DNA of 64,000 bases. It comes from Arcticibacterium luteifluviistationis. Lineage in GTDB: Bacteria > Bacteroidota > Bacteroidia > Cytophagales > Spirosomataceae. Under the pieces are notes generated by a model. It was not told the DNA's origin and did no database searches. It was given only the letters and a program-made list of their open reading frames with translations. Location of the stretch: positions 3,472,001-3,536,000 of the forward strand of contig NZ_CP029480.1 of NCBI RefSeq assembly GCF_003258705.1. The letters are read 5' to 3'. A program made the position numbers and the translations under genes. How positions within the stretch are numbered: the stretch's first letter is position 1; the number at the start of each line of letters is the position of its first letter. Positions 9,231 to 18,219 of this stretch are shown here, piece after piece.

Positions 9231-11594
9231 TTAATCGACCACGAACGTTTCTTTTAGCTGATTACCATTAATTGACAGCTCTACCACATAAGTACCTTTA
9301 TCTAATTTGGCCGTTGGGATGTACTTAACTTGCGTGCCTAGGTTTTCGTAATAATCGTCAATAATAGTTACCATTTTATTCCCTTTGCCATCTAGCAGTA
9401 CTAATTTGACATCACCAGGGGCATTGAGTCTAAATATCACTTTTTTGATATTGTCTCTATCTTGGTCATCAGAAAGGAGTGTTTCTTTCTTCAAACTTAG
9501 CTCTTGATTTTCTTCAAAAGCCGTTTGAACACAGTTGGCAATATCTGCTTTGAAAACAGCATCGCTAGACACTTCAAAACCTGGCAACAGCACTATACTA
9601 TTCCCTGCCGTGAATGTTACATTTTGTGTGCTTGGCACCAAACTTTGTGATTCAATCCTTTTTATCGCTTTAAATTCGGCATCTGTAATCTCGCCTCTCA
9701 CCAAAGCAATGGTATCGCTGGCACAGTTAATATCTACCCCTCTACAGTTGCAACTATCGTCAAACTTATCATAAGAGGTAAGCGGGTCACCATCGTCACA
9801 GGGTGTATCTTTATTATCGCAGAGTAAAGCATCAAATGTAACTTTACTAAATCCTGAGCAAGTAGCATCACCCCAATTATCAATGGACGATATTAAAATA
9901 TACCTCGCTTTTAATTGATTAAAATTGGGCCCTGCAAAGCCCGAATAATCACTATCCCCTGGTGCTTGCGGCCATGCGTATGTACCGCCCAATGCCTGCC
10001 AAGTAATACCATCAACTGAATAATCTACCACTACATTTTTAAAACCTTTGGTAGTTTCTCCTGCCACATTATAATTCCAAATTCTTGAATTCGCGAACTT
10101 GTATTGATTTGAAAAATCATACTTTATCCATCTATTAAGGCTACTCCTCGCAGGATTTGGATTAGCTGCCGTACCACCTCCACAAGAAAGCCACGAATTC
10201 TCTTCGGTACTTATGACATTGGTGGTATGCTCTGCTTTGTCGTAAAAATTATATTTAGCAAAAAGATTATCACAGTCTTCGCCGGTGCAAGGCACTCCTG
10301 CACATTCGCAGTTGGCGTCTATTTGGTCATTGTTTGTAAACGGATTATTATCATCACATGGCGTACCTTGAGCTATACAAGAGACCTCACAATCATAATC
10401 ATAGAGGTAAAAATTCGGCACTCTTTTCCAACCATCATGCGTTTGAAAAGGTGTTTTCCAGTGCAGACTAAAAAAGCCTCGCCAAGAGTTTTCTTTATGC
10501 CTAAACTCATAATAATAGTATTTACCAGCCTCTAGCAGTAAAGGACCTATGTTTTGAAAAACAGAATTATCATGCTCAGACTCTCCTACGCCATAAAAAA
10601 CCAATGCTTGACTGGTTTGCTTATATTCTATAGAATCATTTTTACTGAGAAAGAAAAAAGTTTGATTATCTCCTGTAATATTAAATTCATATTGACCGGT
10701 TACGGGTACTGTTAAATAACCCTGCACCAAAGAACCAAAGTCATTTCTATCATAAAAATCATGAGGGCCAAAAGCACCGTCTAAATACTCCCTCCTGTCT
10801 GGTACCAAGGGGAAATTTGGAGCATTGGTCAAATCATTTTCTACGTACGTTCCGTCAATATCGTCATAAAAGTACGCCTCTACCTTGCCTCGCTCACCTA
10901 CACATGCATTTGCCGTCGGATATTCTCCTACACAGTTGCAATGTCCGTCTTGTTGGTCATTTATGGTGGTGGCATTACCATCATCACAGGCTGTCCCCCT
11001 TTCAGGACAGCTTACTTCGCAGTTGTAATCTTTAATATAATTATAGTCTACTATTTGCCAAACGGTATCAATATCAGGAACATTTGGGCTTCGCCAATAA
11101 ACGCCGACATGGTCGCCACCGCTTCCCTCATAATGATGAATTTCAAAGTAATAATTCTGCCCTGCTACAAGCTGAGTCAATTCAGAGGTTTGGGTACTGT
11201 CTTTATCATGTTGACCTACACTAGTATATGAATAAACCGAAGCCTTCTTCTTTAGGTTATCTCTACTTTCGTCCGTACTTAAATAAAACTGAGAATCATC
11301 ATCCCCTGTAATATTGAAATAGTAAGATGCCGTTTGTGGCACCGAAATATACCCTCTAATAAGTGATACGTAATAGTTATTAAAATTGACAGCCGTTTCT
11401 AAGGAACCTAGAATAATAGTTTGGTCTGGAGTCTCGGGGTAAAACTCCTGCACAGACATATAAGAACTATCTCTAAAGGTTTCAAAACCCATCCAAATAT
11501 GCCATTTGACCTGACCGGCTTGTCCCACACACTGGGCTTGCCCATCAAAAGCAGCTGTTAATACCAAAAAAAGAATACATAGAGCTTTTTTCAT
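9231..11594 (-). CDS. Multi-domain PA14 protein with T9SS sorting tail
   Basis: 787 residues. Order: signal peptide (1-20); PA14 domain (about 22-195); Cys/Asp-rich loop (about 195-225); second PA14 domain (about 232-400); second Cys loop; discoidin-like (F5/8-type) domain (about 445-590); third Cys loop; 3-coathanger-stack (about 625-690); and a T9SS type A sorting domain in the last 80 residues (LVLLDGKGNKMV ... GTYVVELSINGNQLKETFVV). The three loops share the pattern GTxCDDxNPxTxND...CxCxG, which looks like a metal-binding disulfide motif. PA14 and discoidin domains usually bind carbohydrate. It sits two bases from the DUF1501 gene, so co-translation is likely. Confidence 0.8.
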   Translation of the reverse strand: MKKALCILFLVLTAAFDGQAQCVGQAGQVKWHIWMGFETFRDSSYMSVQEFYPETPDQTIILGSLETAVNFNNYYVSLIRGYISVPQTASYYFNITGDDDSQFYLSTDESRDNLKKKASVYSYTSVGQHDKDSTQTSELTQLVAGQNYYFEIHHYEGSGGDHVGVYWRSPNVPDIDTVWQIVDYNYIKDYNCEVSCPERGTACDDGNATTINDQQDGHCNCVGEYPTANACVGERGKVEAYFYDDIDGTYVENDLTNAPNFPLVPDRREYLDGAFGPHDFYDRNDFGSLVQGYLTVPVTGQYEFNITGDNQTFFFLSKNDSIEYKQTSQALVFYGVGESEHDNSVFQNIGPLLLEAGKYYYYEFRHKENSWRGFFSLHWKTPFQTHDGWKRVPNFYLYDYDCEVSCIAQGTPCDDNNPFTNNDQIDANCECAGVPCTGEDCDNLFAKYNFYDKAEHTTNVISTEENSWLSCGGGTAANPNPARSSLNRWIKYDFSNQYKFANSRIWNYNVAGETTKGFKNVVVDYSVDGITWQALGGTYAWPQAPGDSDYSGFAGPNFNQLKARYILISSIDNWGDATCSGFSKVTFDALLCDNKDTPCDDGDPLTSYDKFDDSCNCRGVDINCASDTIALVRGEITDAEFKAIKRIESQSLVPSTQNVTFTAGNSIVLLPGFEVSSDAVFKADIANCVQTAFEENQELSLKKETLLSDDQDRDNIKKVIFRLNAPGDVKLVLLDGKGNKMVTIIDDYYENLGTQVKYIPTAKLDKGTYVVELSINGNQLKETFVVD

Positions 11595-11595
11595 A

Positions 11596-13104
11596 TCAAT
11601 AAGTCAGACAGTTTTTAGGATTATCTACACTAGAAATACCATCCGACATGTTCATTAAGCCTAAAGGATAATTTCCTGCCGAATACGAATAGAAGTTTCC
11701 AAGATTTGGCAACACATAACATAAATCTGCAGGGCTAATGCCATACCAAAGAGCCAACTCAGCATAAAGCTCGTCAGTAGAAACAGCGGGTATAAAATTC
11801 CCACGAAAAGAAACATTTTGAGGATTATTATTAAGACTCATTTGAGGAAAGCCACCGTATATTTTACCACCATTTACAGCACCTCCCATCACCATACTGT
11901 TTCCTCCCCAGCCATGGTCAGAACCTTGGCCATTTGAAGTTATTGTTCTAGCAAAATCTGAAATGGTATACGTGGTTACTTTATCTGCTATTCCTAATTC
12001 TACTGTGCTATCATAAAAGGCCTTTAATGCTTCACTAACCACTGGCAGTCTAGTATTCAAGCCATTGACCAAGCCATCATGCATATCCCAACCACCATAA
12101 TTCACAAAGAATATTTGTCTTTTAGCTCCTAATTCGTTTCTAACACTCATTACTCTCGTAATGGCTGCCATTTCTTCTGCCAATGAAGTTTCAGGGAATA
12201 CTGTAGACATGGCTGGTACTTTCTTTAAAGCTTCTTTGAAAGTCGCAAAGGCCGATATCGACGTTTTTGCTGTAGTAGCATATGTCTTTTGAAGCAAATT
12301 AGCGTAAGTGTTTGACATCATATTGTCAATGGCATTATCTCTTAACTGATTCAAATAACCAGCATTACTCCACCATTCTGGGAATGACTCAAAACCCACA
12401 TTATTAGGTCCAATATTTGAACGAATGGCGTACTCCGCTATGTCATGACCTCGTTGAAAGATATTCTTTCCATCTAAAGAAAGATTCATACTCAAACTTT
12501 GATTGGAATTACTGGCTTGAAGTAAATCTGCCATTCTTCCTCCAAAACCTACAGCATCTCTACTTTGAGGAACAGAGGTTTGCCATTGCATAGATTGATC
12601 AGAATGAGAATAGATACCTAATGGCTTCTTCTTTTGACTGTTTTGATAATCGGCTATTGACATTAAAGGCTCTACTAAAGTGCCAATATTTGACATAAAA
12701 GCTAATTTACCCGAATCAAAAAGTGTTTTCATTTCAGGCATTCCTGGATGAACACCAAAGGCATTATAGGCATTAGAAAAACCTCTAACACCTACATGCT
12801 GGGTATTATTAAAAACGTTTAAATCTTCTAAATCTTGAACGGCCAAATCTGTACGCAAAGCTTTATAATCATTAAAGCCATTGTCTCCGCCAGCATCTTC
12901 CCCTGCCGGAATAAGCATGTTGTAAGAGTCTAAGCCACCAGAAAGTAAGACACAAACGATGGCCTTATAATCTTCTGCACCAGGGTCAAAAGAAGTATTT
13001 GCCATGGCACCATTCATAACGCCTAGGTTTGCCAGCGTATTTAGAAGCGTAGTGCTTCCCATAGCTCCACAACCAACCGATTTTATAAAATCCCTTCTTC
13101 TCAT
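11596..13104 (-). CDS. DUF1501 domain protein with Tat-like signal
   Basis: 502 residues. The N-terminus MRRRDFIKSVGCGAMGS carries a twin-arginine motif (RRxDF), so export in folded form is likely. The DUF1501 (PF07394) core is visible as LLSGGLDSYNMLIP, GIYSHSDQSMQWQTS, FFVNYGGWDMHDG and SDFARTITSNGQGSDHGWGG, an arrangement related to the alkaline phosphatase/sulfatase superfamily. The gene is directly downstream of DUF1800 (one-base gap), a pairing seen across Bacteroidota, Planctomycetes and Proteobacteria. The biochemical function is not established; roles in polymer handling or surface assembly have been suggested for the pair. Confidence 0.9.
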   Translation of the reverse strand: MRRRDFIKSVGCGAMGSTTLLNTLANLGVMNGAMANTSFDPGAEDYKAIVCVLLSGGLDSYNMLIPAGEDAGGDNGFNDYKALRTDLAVQDLEDLNVFNNTQHVGVRGFSNAYNAFGVHPGMPEMKTLFDSGKLAFMSNIGTLVEPLMSIADYQNSQKKKPLGIYSHSDQSMQWQTSVPQSRDAVGFGGRMADLLQASNSNQSLSMNLSLDGKNIFQRGHDIAEYAIRSNIGPNNVGFESFPEWWSNAGYLNQLRDNAIDNMMSNTYANLLQKTYATTAKTSISAFATFKEALKKVPAMSTVFPETSLAEEMAAITRVMSVRNELGAKRQIFFVNYGGWDMHDGLVNGLNTRLPVVSEALKAFYDSTVELGIADKVTTYTISDFARTITSNGQGSDHGWGGNSMVMGGAVNGGKIYGGFPQMSLNNNPQNVSFRGNFIPAVSTDELYAELALWYGISPADLCYVLPNLGNFYSYSAGNYPLGLMNMSDGISSVDNPKNCLTY

Positions 13105-13105
13105 T

Positions 13106-14986
13106 TTATCTGTTAATTAAAAAATCTGGTGAAGCCATGATAAGGTATATTGCCATTCTAATTCTGAAATCTTGGTCATCTTCATAAGGTAAACCATCCG
13201 AATATCGATAAGGCAAGTTTTTTAACACAAACTCTATCTCTTGAAGATTCTGAGGACTTAATGCTCCATGAGCCAAAATCAAATTATACTTATCTAAAAG
13301 CACCGAAACATTTTGGTCGCTACTCAAAGCATAATCTGCTGAAAAGTCAAAACGTGGTTCTTGTTCTGGTTTATAGGTTTCCCCTCCGAAGTAAGAAGAA
13401 TAGTCTATAGGATCGTCATCTATCAGCCACTCATTTAGAGCGTTCAAATAGCCCGTAAGTGTTATTGAATTAAGTTTTTGAAACTCTGGGCCAAACTTTC
13501 CGGCTTCTTTAAGGTCACCATCTGGCACATAATCTGGTTCAAAAAAGTTAAAAACGGTGGGCGACTCTAAAGGCCGCTGCTCCATTTGGTTATAAACTTC
13601 ACTCATGTGATTTCTGTAGACTCCCGTGCTAGAGTTTAAACCTAAACCATACACAAGGTTCATATAGGTCACAAAAGGCTCTCTAAGTTTCCCTGCAAAA
13701 GCTTCGTCTTGCTCATTGACAAGTCTCGCTTCTCTATCTAACAAAATGGCTTTGACTACCGCTTTTAAATCACCTCTTATTCCTTGACCATTATTATTAA
13801 ATACCCCTGCTATTCTCCCTATATAAGCACTTGAAGGATTTGAGGTCACTAACCTTTGAATGAGCCTTCTACTAATAAATGGACCTACATTTGGGTGATT
13901 AAAGATTACATCTAAAGCATCTTGAATGTCAGCTTCACCTTGCTCTACGGTTCTCCCTTGCCCTATGGTAGTACCCAAAAAGGTTTTACCACCAGCTTGG
14001 TGAGCATTTGTTATATCAGGGTTAGACTTCCAAGGTCTTCTTATTGCATCACTACTATCAATAGGAAAAAACTTAAGTCGTCTAGTATAATCTTGTTCGC
14101 TATTTTCTCTATCACCAATATACTCAGCATCTGGCCAAGATAAACCGGTGAAAACTTTTGCTAAACCCGCTATGTCATTATTATCATAAGTAGGGATAGA
14201 ATTCCCTTGGGCGTCTTTCTTTTCTGTTCCGTCCTGATTTAGTTCATATAAACCAATAGAAAACAACTGCATAATTTCACGAGCATAATTTTCATCAGGG
14301 AAAACCAAATTTCCATCAACAATACCTTGGGCATGATTATTCATGTAGGTCAAATAAACCGCCATGGTAGGGTGGTAAGTAATGCTATCTAGCAAGGCTC
14401 TATAATTACCAAAAGATTGGTCTAAGAGTAAATCATAATAACTAGCTAAAGCGTAGGGGTTTCCATCAAAGTCTGAAACTCTTGAAGTGACAAAGATTTC
14501 GCTTAATGCTAATGCTACTCGCCATCTTACTTTATCAGGTGCAGTCATGCTGCCCTGAAACCAAGCAACATCAAAATACCAGTCGTTTAAATTTAGATTT
14601 TCTACAGTAAAAGGTGTTTCTGGAGGAGGGTTGGCAAGGTTTAAGGAATCTGCGACTCCTTGAGCCAAGTATCTTAAATAACTTTCAATACTAAATGAGT
14701 TTGATTGATTTAACTGGTTTTCTAACCAGTTTTCAGTGCCTTGATTAGCTACTGCTTCAATATCAGAAAAAGTTGCCCCTAAGGTAGCTTGTGACAGAAA
14801 ACGAGAGGCCGCATTATAATTTGGGAGGTAACCATCTACCAGTAATGTGTTAATTCCTTTTGAAGGATTAGAACTAGCGGTTACTGTGACATTTCTAACA
14901 TTTCCTAAACCAAAGGTTTCCAGCTCTTGGCCAAAAACGGTGGTAAACAAAAAGCTACAAAACAGAAAGGGTAGCAGTGTTTTCAT
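13106..14986 (-). CDS. DUF1800 domain protein, exported
   Basis: 626 residues, signal peptide MKTLLPFLFCSFLFTTVFGQ. The DUF1800 (PF08811) core begins with AASRFLSQATLGATFSDIEAV near residue 60 and includes YAREIMQLFSIGLYELNQDG, KVFTGLSWPDA, HPNVGPFISRRLIQRLVTSNPS and ESPTVFNFFEPDYVP, all typical of the family. The family is helical and of unknown activity. It is the first gene of the operon with DUF1501, the PA14 protein and the DNRLRE protein; the one-base spacing to DUF1501 suggests translational coupling and shared function. Confidence 0.9.
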   Translation of the reverse strand: MKTLLPFLFCSFLFTTVFGQELETFGLGNVRNVTVTASSNPSKGINTLLVDGYLPNYNAASRFLSQATLGATFSDIEAVANQGTENWLENQLNQSNSFSIESYLRYLAQGVADSLNLANPPPETPFTVENLNLNDWYFDVAWFQGSMTAPDKVRWRVALALSEIFVTSRVSDFDGNPYALASYYDLLLDQSFGNYRALLDSITYHPTMAVYLTYMNNHAQGIVDGNLVFPDENYAREIMQLFSIGLYELNQDGTEKKDAQGNSIPTYDNNDIAGLAKVFTGLSWPDAEYIGDRENSEQDYTRRLKFFPIDSSDAIRRPWKSNPDITNAHQAGGKTFLGTTIGQGRTVEQGEADIQDALDVIFNHPNVGPFISRRLIQRLVTSNPSSAYIGRIAGVFNNNGQGIRGDLKAVVKAILLDREARLVNEQDEAFAGKLREPFVTYMNLVYGLGLNSSTGVYRNHMSEVYNQMEQRPLESPTVFNFFEPDYVPDGDLKEAGKFGPEFQKLNSITLTGYLNALNEWLIDDDPIDYSSYFGGETYKPEQEPRFDFSADYALSSDQNVSVLLDKYNLILAHGALSPQNLQEIEFVLKNLPYRYSDGLPYEDDQDFRIRMAIYLIMASPDFLINR

Positions 14987-15007
14987 CTTGAAAAGGAAAG
15001 ATTAGGG

Positions 15008-15023
15008 GTTTGCAAAAGCAAAC
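15008..15023. repeat. Short perfect inverted repeat before the DUF1800 operon
   Basis: GTTTGC and GCAAAC flank AAAA, about 22 bp upstream of the DUF1800 ATG on the minus strand. It could be a small operator or a leader hairpin. The arms are only six bases, so chance is possible. Confidence 0.3.
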
Positions 15024-15181
15024 AGCCGCAAAATTCATTCCTAAGTCGCCAAAAAATCAAACTTCAACGACTCACACATACACAAACCGCTAAACAGCAA
15101 TACTTTAAAGCTAAAAATAAAATACCATTATTCAGGTACTGATTTTAAAGAGAAATTCAAATTCCCCGACATTCCCCAAAC

Positions 15182-16357
15182 TTAGGCATATTCAAACTCC
15201 CCAAATTGACTCGAAATGGTCAATTTCTTAGTTTCAGACTCCTCTACTCTACCCACTATTTGTGCGTGAATATTGAAGGATTTTGAAATGTCAATCACTT
15301 TTTGAGCATGCTCCGCAGGAAGGTAAATTTCCAAACGGTGACCCATATTGAACACCTTATACATCTCTTGCCAGCTGGTAGCACTTTCTTTTTGAATCAA
15401 TTCAAAAAGAGGTGGCACAGGAAACATGTTATCTTTTATGATATGTAGATTATCTACAAAATGAAGTACCTTGGTTTGAGCACCGCCAGAGCAATGCACC
15501 ATACCATTTATCTTACCTTTAAGTTCTTCTAAAATTTGTTTGGCTACGGGAGCATAAGTTCTAGTAGGAGAAAGAATCAATTTCCCCACAGAGATTTCCT
15601 CCCCTGTTTCTACTTTAACTTTATCAGTAAGCTGTTTGCTACCCGAATAGACTAAAGAGCTATGGATATTAGGATCAAAACTTTCCTTATACCTTTCAGC
15701 ATAAATCCCATCCAATACATCATGCCTTGCGGAAGTAAGGCCATTACTGCCCATCCCTCCGTTATACTCGTCTTCGTAAGTCGATTGACCACTAGAAGAT
15801 AAACCAACTATAACATCACCCGCTTTAATATTATCATTTGAAATAACATCAGCACGTTTCATTCTGCCAATAACCGTGGTATTTACCGTGATGGTTCTTA
15901 CCAAATCACCCACATCTGCGGTTTCCCCTCCTGTACTGTAAATCTCTACACCATTATCACGAAGCATCTCTAATACCTCCTCGCCACCGTTGATTAATTC
16001 TGAAATAACCTCACCAGGAATTTTCCCTTTGTTTCGGTCAATAGAAGACGACATTAAAATAGGACCAGTGGCACCTACGCATAACAAATCATCAGTATTC
16101 ATGATGATGCTGTCTTGTGCAATGCCTTTCCAAACACTTACATCACCCGTTTCTTTCCAATATAAATACGCCAAAGATGTCTTTGTTCCTGCCCCGTCGG
16201 CATGCATGATATTGCAGTATTCAGGGTCGCCGCCTAAAGTATCTGGAGATATTTTACAAAAAGCCTTTGGAAATAAGCCTTTGTCTAATTTCTCAATTGC
16301 CTTATGAACGTCTTCTTTGGAGGCTGAAACACCTCTTTGCATGTACCTATCGGTCAT
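15182..16357 (-). CDS. purM: Phosphoribosylformylglycinamidine cyclo-ligase (AIR synthase)
   Basis: 391 residues, cytoplasmic. PurM closes FGAM to 5-aminoimidazole ribonucleotide using ATP in purine synthesis. Family marks: ATP-binding N-terminus (YMQRGVSASKEDVHKAIEKL), HADGAGTKTSLAYLYW (residues about 53-68), VGATGPILMSSSIDRNKGKIPGEVI, VGLSSSGQSTYEDEYNGG and the C-terminal MVHCSGGAQTKVLHF. It is longer than the E. coli enzyme, which is usual for the Bacteroidota form. It stands alone with about 130 bp to dgkA. Confidence 0.9.
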   Translation of the reverse strand: MTDRYMQRGVSASKEDVHKAIEKLDKGLFPKAFCKISPDTLGGDPEYCNIMHADGAGTKTSLAYLYWKETGDVSVWKGIAQDSIIMNTDDLLCVGATGPILMSSSIDRNKGKIPGEVISELINGGEEVLEMLRDNGVEIYSTGGETADVGDLVRTITVNTTVIGRMKRADVISNDNIKAGDVIVGLSSSGQSTYEDEYNGGMGSNGLTSARHDVLDGIYAERYKESFDPNIHSSLVYSGSKQLTDKVKVETGEEISVGKLILSPTRTYAPVAKQILEELKGKINGMVHCSGGAQTKVLHFVDNLHIIKDNMFPVPPLFELIQKESATSWQEMYKVFNMGHRLEIYLPAEHAQKVIDISKSFNIHAQIVGRVEESETKKLTISSQFGEFEYA

Positions 16358-16490
16358 GGGTAAAGTAGTTTTTGATTCTGGCGTAAAGGTAGGGAAATAT
16401 CAAATAGCTAGCCTGAAAAAATTACTGGCTTTAATTTAATATAGAATTTTTCTACTTCACCATGCTCGGCATAGGCTACCCGCGTCTAAA

Positions 16491-16853
16491 CTAAAAAAGG
16501 GCTAAAATTTTTTCTCCAAAAATTAAGACGGCAACACATACAGCAATCATTGCCACTATTAAAACTCCTGCCGCAGCAATATCTTTCACTTGACCTATTC
16601 GAGTATCCCATTCTGGCGAAACAACATCACAAAGTTTTTCAATAGCCGTATTAAAAGCCTCTGCAGAAAAAACCAATGCTATTTGAATCAATAAAACAGC
16701 CCATTCCCACCTCGAAACTTCAAAATAAAATCCTGCTAGAACAACAAGCGTTGCCGCTAAAAAATGAAACTGAAAATTATTCTCGCTACCCAGTAATGCT
16801 TTAAAGCCCTTACCAGCATAACTAAAACTTTTGACCATTTTCTTTACATTCAT
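16491..16853 (-). CDS. dgkA: Diacylglycerol / undecaprenol kinase family protein
   Basis: 120 residues with three predicted membrane helices, the size of DgkA-type integral membrane kinases. The signature AEAFNTAIEKLCDVVSPEWD is present near residues 63-82 and provides the catalytic Glu and Asn. In Gram-positives the family phosphorylates undecaprenol, in Proteobacteria diacylglycerol; which lipid is used here cannot be told. A hairpin with a U-tract lies 60 bp upstream of the start on the same strand. Confidence 0.88.
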   Translation of the reverse strand: MNVKKMVKSFSYAGKGFKALLGSENNFQFHFLAATLVVLAGFYFEVSRWEWAVLLIQIALVFSAEAFNTAIEKLCDVVSPEWDTRIGQVKDIAAAGVLIVAMIAVCVAVLIFGEKILALF

Positions 16854-16912
16854 TTCTTTCAGGTTATTTATTCTTTAGAAATATAGAACATTACCTGAGT
16901 CCTACAAAAGAA

Positions 16913-16943
16913 AAAGCCCCTTTGATTTCTCAATAGGGGCTTT
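16913..16943 (-). terminator. Intrinsic-terminator-like hairpin upstream of dgkA
   Basis: AAAGCCCCT and AGGGGCTTT pair, with an inner TTGA/TCAA stem extending the hairpin. On the minus strand the stem is followed by TTTTTCTTTT. It precedes rather than follows dgkA, so it is either the end of a transcript starting in 16944-17146 or an attenuator in the dgkA leader. Confidence 0.6.
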
Positions 16944-17117
16944 AGTGGTCATCTAAAAGGGGTTTCAGAAAATTTGACCACATATCAATCAAAATAATAA
17001 TCTTCTAAAGCGACTGGTTTAAAACCTAAAGTCAACTTTAAGACGAGAAATATCTTGGTGGTCACAAATAATAATAGGTTTGCTATAAATTCTTTAGTTC
17101 CTCTTTTATAAAACGGG

Positions 17118-17125
17118 TAGCTTTG
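17118..17125 (+). promoter_or_regulatory. Candidate -7 promoter element of the thioesterase gene
   Basis: TAGCTTTG matches the Bacteroidota -7 consensus TAnnTTTG exactly and lies 21 bp before the ATG at 17147. The -33 region (around 17093) is only a weak match. Confidence 0.45.
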
Positions 17126-17146
17126 TAGCAGAAAACCAACAACCGT

Positions 17147-17662
17147 ATGCCAAAACCAAAGAACGTTTCTGAATCATTAGCCATTAACTCTCAAATGATA
17201 ATGCCAAATGACACCAACACATTAGGGAACCTGATGGGTGGGAATTTGATGAGAATGGTGGACATAGCAGGTGCTATTTCTGCTCAAAGACATTCAAACA
17301 GAATTGTGGTAACAGCATCTATTGACAATGTTTCTTTTGAAAACAAAGTACCCTTGGGCGACGTAATTACGCTAGAGGCGAAAGTCACCAGAGCCTTCAA
17401 TACTTCTATGGAGGTTATGGTTAAGGTATATTCTGAGAATATTCCGGCAGGCACAAGAATTCAAACGAATACTGCTTTTCTGACCTTCGTGGCTGTAGAC
17501 CAATCTGGAAGACCTATAGAAATAGCGGAAGCAATTCCAGAAACAAAGGAAGAAAAAGAGTTATTTGCGGCTGCATTAAGAAGAAGGCAATTAAGATTAG
17601 TTTTAGGTGGGAGAATGAAACCTGAAGAAGCAAATGAATTAAAGGCTATTTTTGGATTGTAA
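17147..17662 (+). CDS. Acyl-CoA thioesterase (hotdog fold)
   Basis: 171 residues, cytoplasmic. The hotdog-fold thioesterase pattern of the YciA/YkhA type is visible: MIMPNDTNTLGNLMGGNLMRMVDIAG (residues about 17-42, containing the catalytic Asp), then RIVVTASIDNVSFENKVPLGD and ITLEAKVTRAFNTSMEVMVKV. These enzymes hydrolyse acyl-CoA thioesters, with broad chain-length use. It has its own likely promoter and is followed 84 bp later by tRNA-Arg. Confidence 0.88.
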   Translation: MPKPKNVSESLAINSQMIMPNDTNTLGNLMGGNLMRMVDIAGAISAQRHSNRIVVTASIDNVSFENKVPLGDVITLEAKVTRAFNTSMEVMVKVYSENIPAGTRIQTNTAFLTFVAVDQSGRPIEIAEAIPETKEEKELFAAALRRRQLRLVLGGRMKPEEANELKAIFGL

Positions 17663-17746
17663 AACATTTAAATTCACAAGAAAATAGAAGTTCATCACCA
17701 TGCATATCGTTTACGGCACAATGATGAAGGATTAAAATAAAATAAT

Positions 17747-17818
17747 GGCTCCGTAGTTCAATGGATAGAATGAGGGTTTCCGGTACCCTTGATGAGCGTT
17801 CGATTCGCTCCGGAGCTA
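17747..17818 (+). tRNA. tRNA-Arg (anticodon CCG)
   Basis: A cloverleaf can be drawn over 72 bases without encoded CCA. Acceptor GGCTCCG pairs with CGGAGCT (one G-U at the end). The D-arm is GTTC/GAAT around a short loop. The anticodon stem AGGGT/ACCCT encloses TTCCGGT, so the anticodon is CCG (17780-17782). The T-arm is GAGCG/CGCTC with loop TTCGATT. It lies directly upstream of the sulfatase region, a common position for island insertion, though no repeated 3' end was found in the window. Confidence 0.93.
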
Positions 17819-18145
17819 CTTTAACAAAGACGCAATTTCCTATATGTAAGACCCTAAACTTACTCTTTGGATAGCGTTATGTGTAGCAAAATTCATATAA
17901 TAATATCCACTTCCTTTCATAGGAGTACATCCATTCTCCCCATTAGTTTCTAGAATTTCCTAATCCTTTTATTGAAAAAGCTCCATTGCCTTTTGACAGA
18001 AAGCATATCATCAAAAGCAGGCCTATTATTCTTACCAGTTTGACATAAACTTCATGTCAAAATACTATTAGCTTCAGTCCTAACAATCTGATATAGAGAG
18101 AAGAAAAGGTATTATCACCTTACATGTGCCAATTTATACCGCATT
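17819..18145. other. Non-coding stretch between tRNA-Arg and the sulfatase cluster
   Basis: About 330 bases with no credible gene, RNA or insertion sequence. The composition is AT-rich and unstructured apart from the repeats just downstream (18146-18184). It is the natural place for an island boundary, but I see no direct copy of the tRNA 3' end. Confidence 0.5.
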
Positions 18146-18184
18146 ATTGGTAATATCATGACAGTTTTTCTGAATTGGTAATAT
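18146..18184 (+). promoter_or_regulatory. Direct repeat ATTGGTAATAT, candidate operator of the sulfatase cluster
   Basis: The 11-mer ATTGGTAATAT occurs at 18146-18156 and again at 18174-18184, exactly 28 bp apart. The second copy runs into TTTACTTTGG, a one-off match to the TAnnTTTG promoter element, about 28 bp before the first sulfatase ATG. Tandem identical sites before a catabolic cluster are typical of activator binding; the cognate regulator is unknown. Confidence 0.5.
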
Positions 18185-18219
18185 TTACTTTGGTTAATAA
18201 TTCAACCTAACCTCATAAA

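Noticed and set aside
10227-11231. Plus-strand ORFs inside the PA14 gene
   Set aside because: They lie wholly opposite a gene with clear domains and a signal peptide, and their translations show no domain features.
17691-17728. Weak hairpin after the thioesterase gene
   Set aside because: Seven-base arms with a 24-base loop and no T-run do not make a credible terminator.
17747-18219. Attachment site repeat of tRNA-Arg
   Set aside because: I looked for a second copy of the tRNA 3' end in the window and found none, so no att site is claimed.
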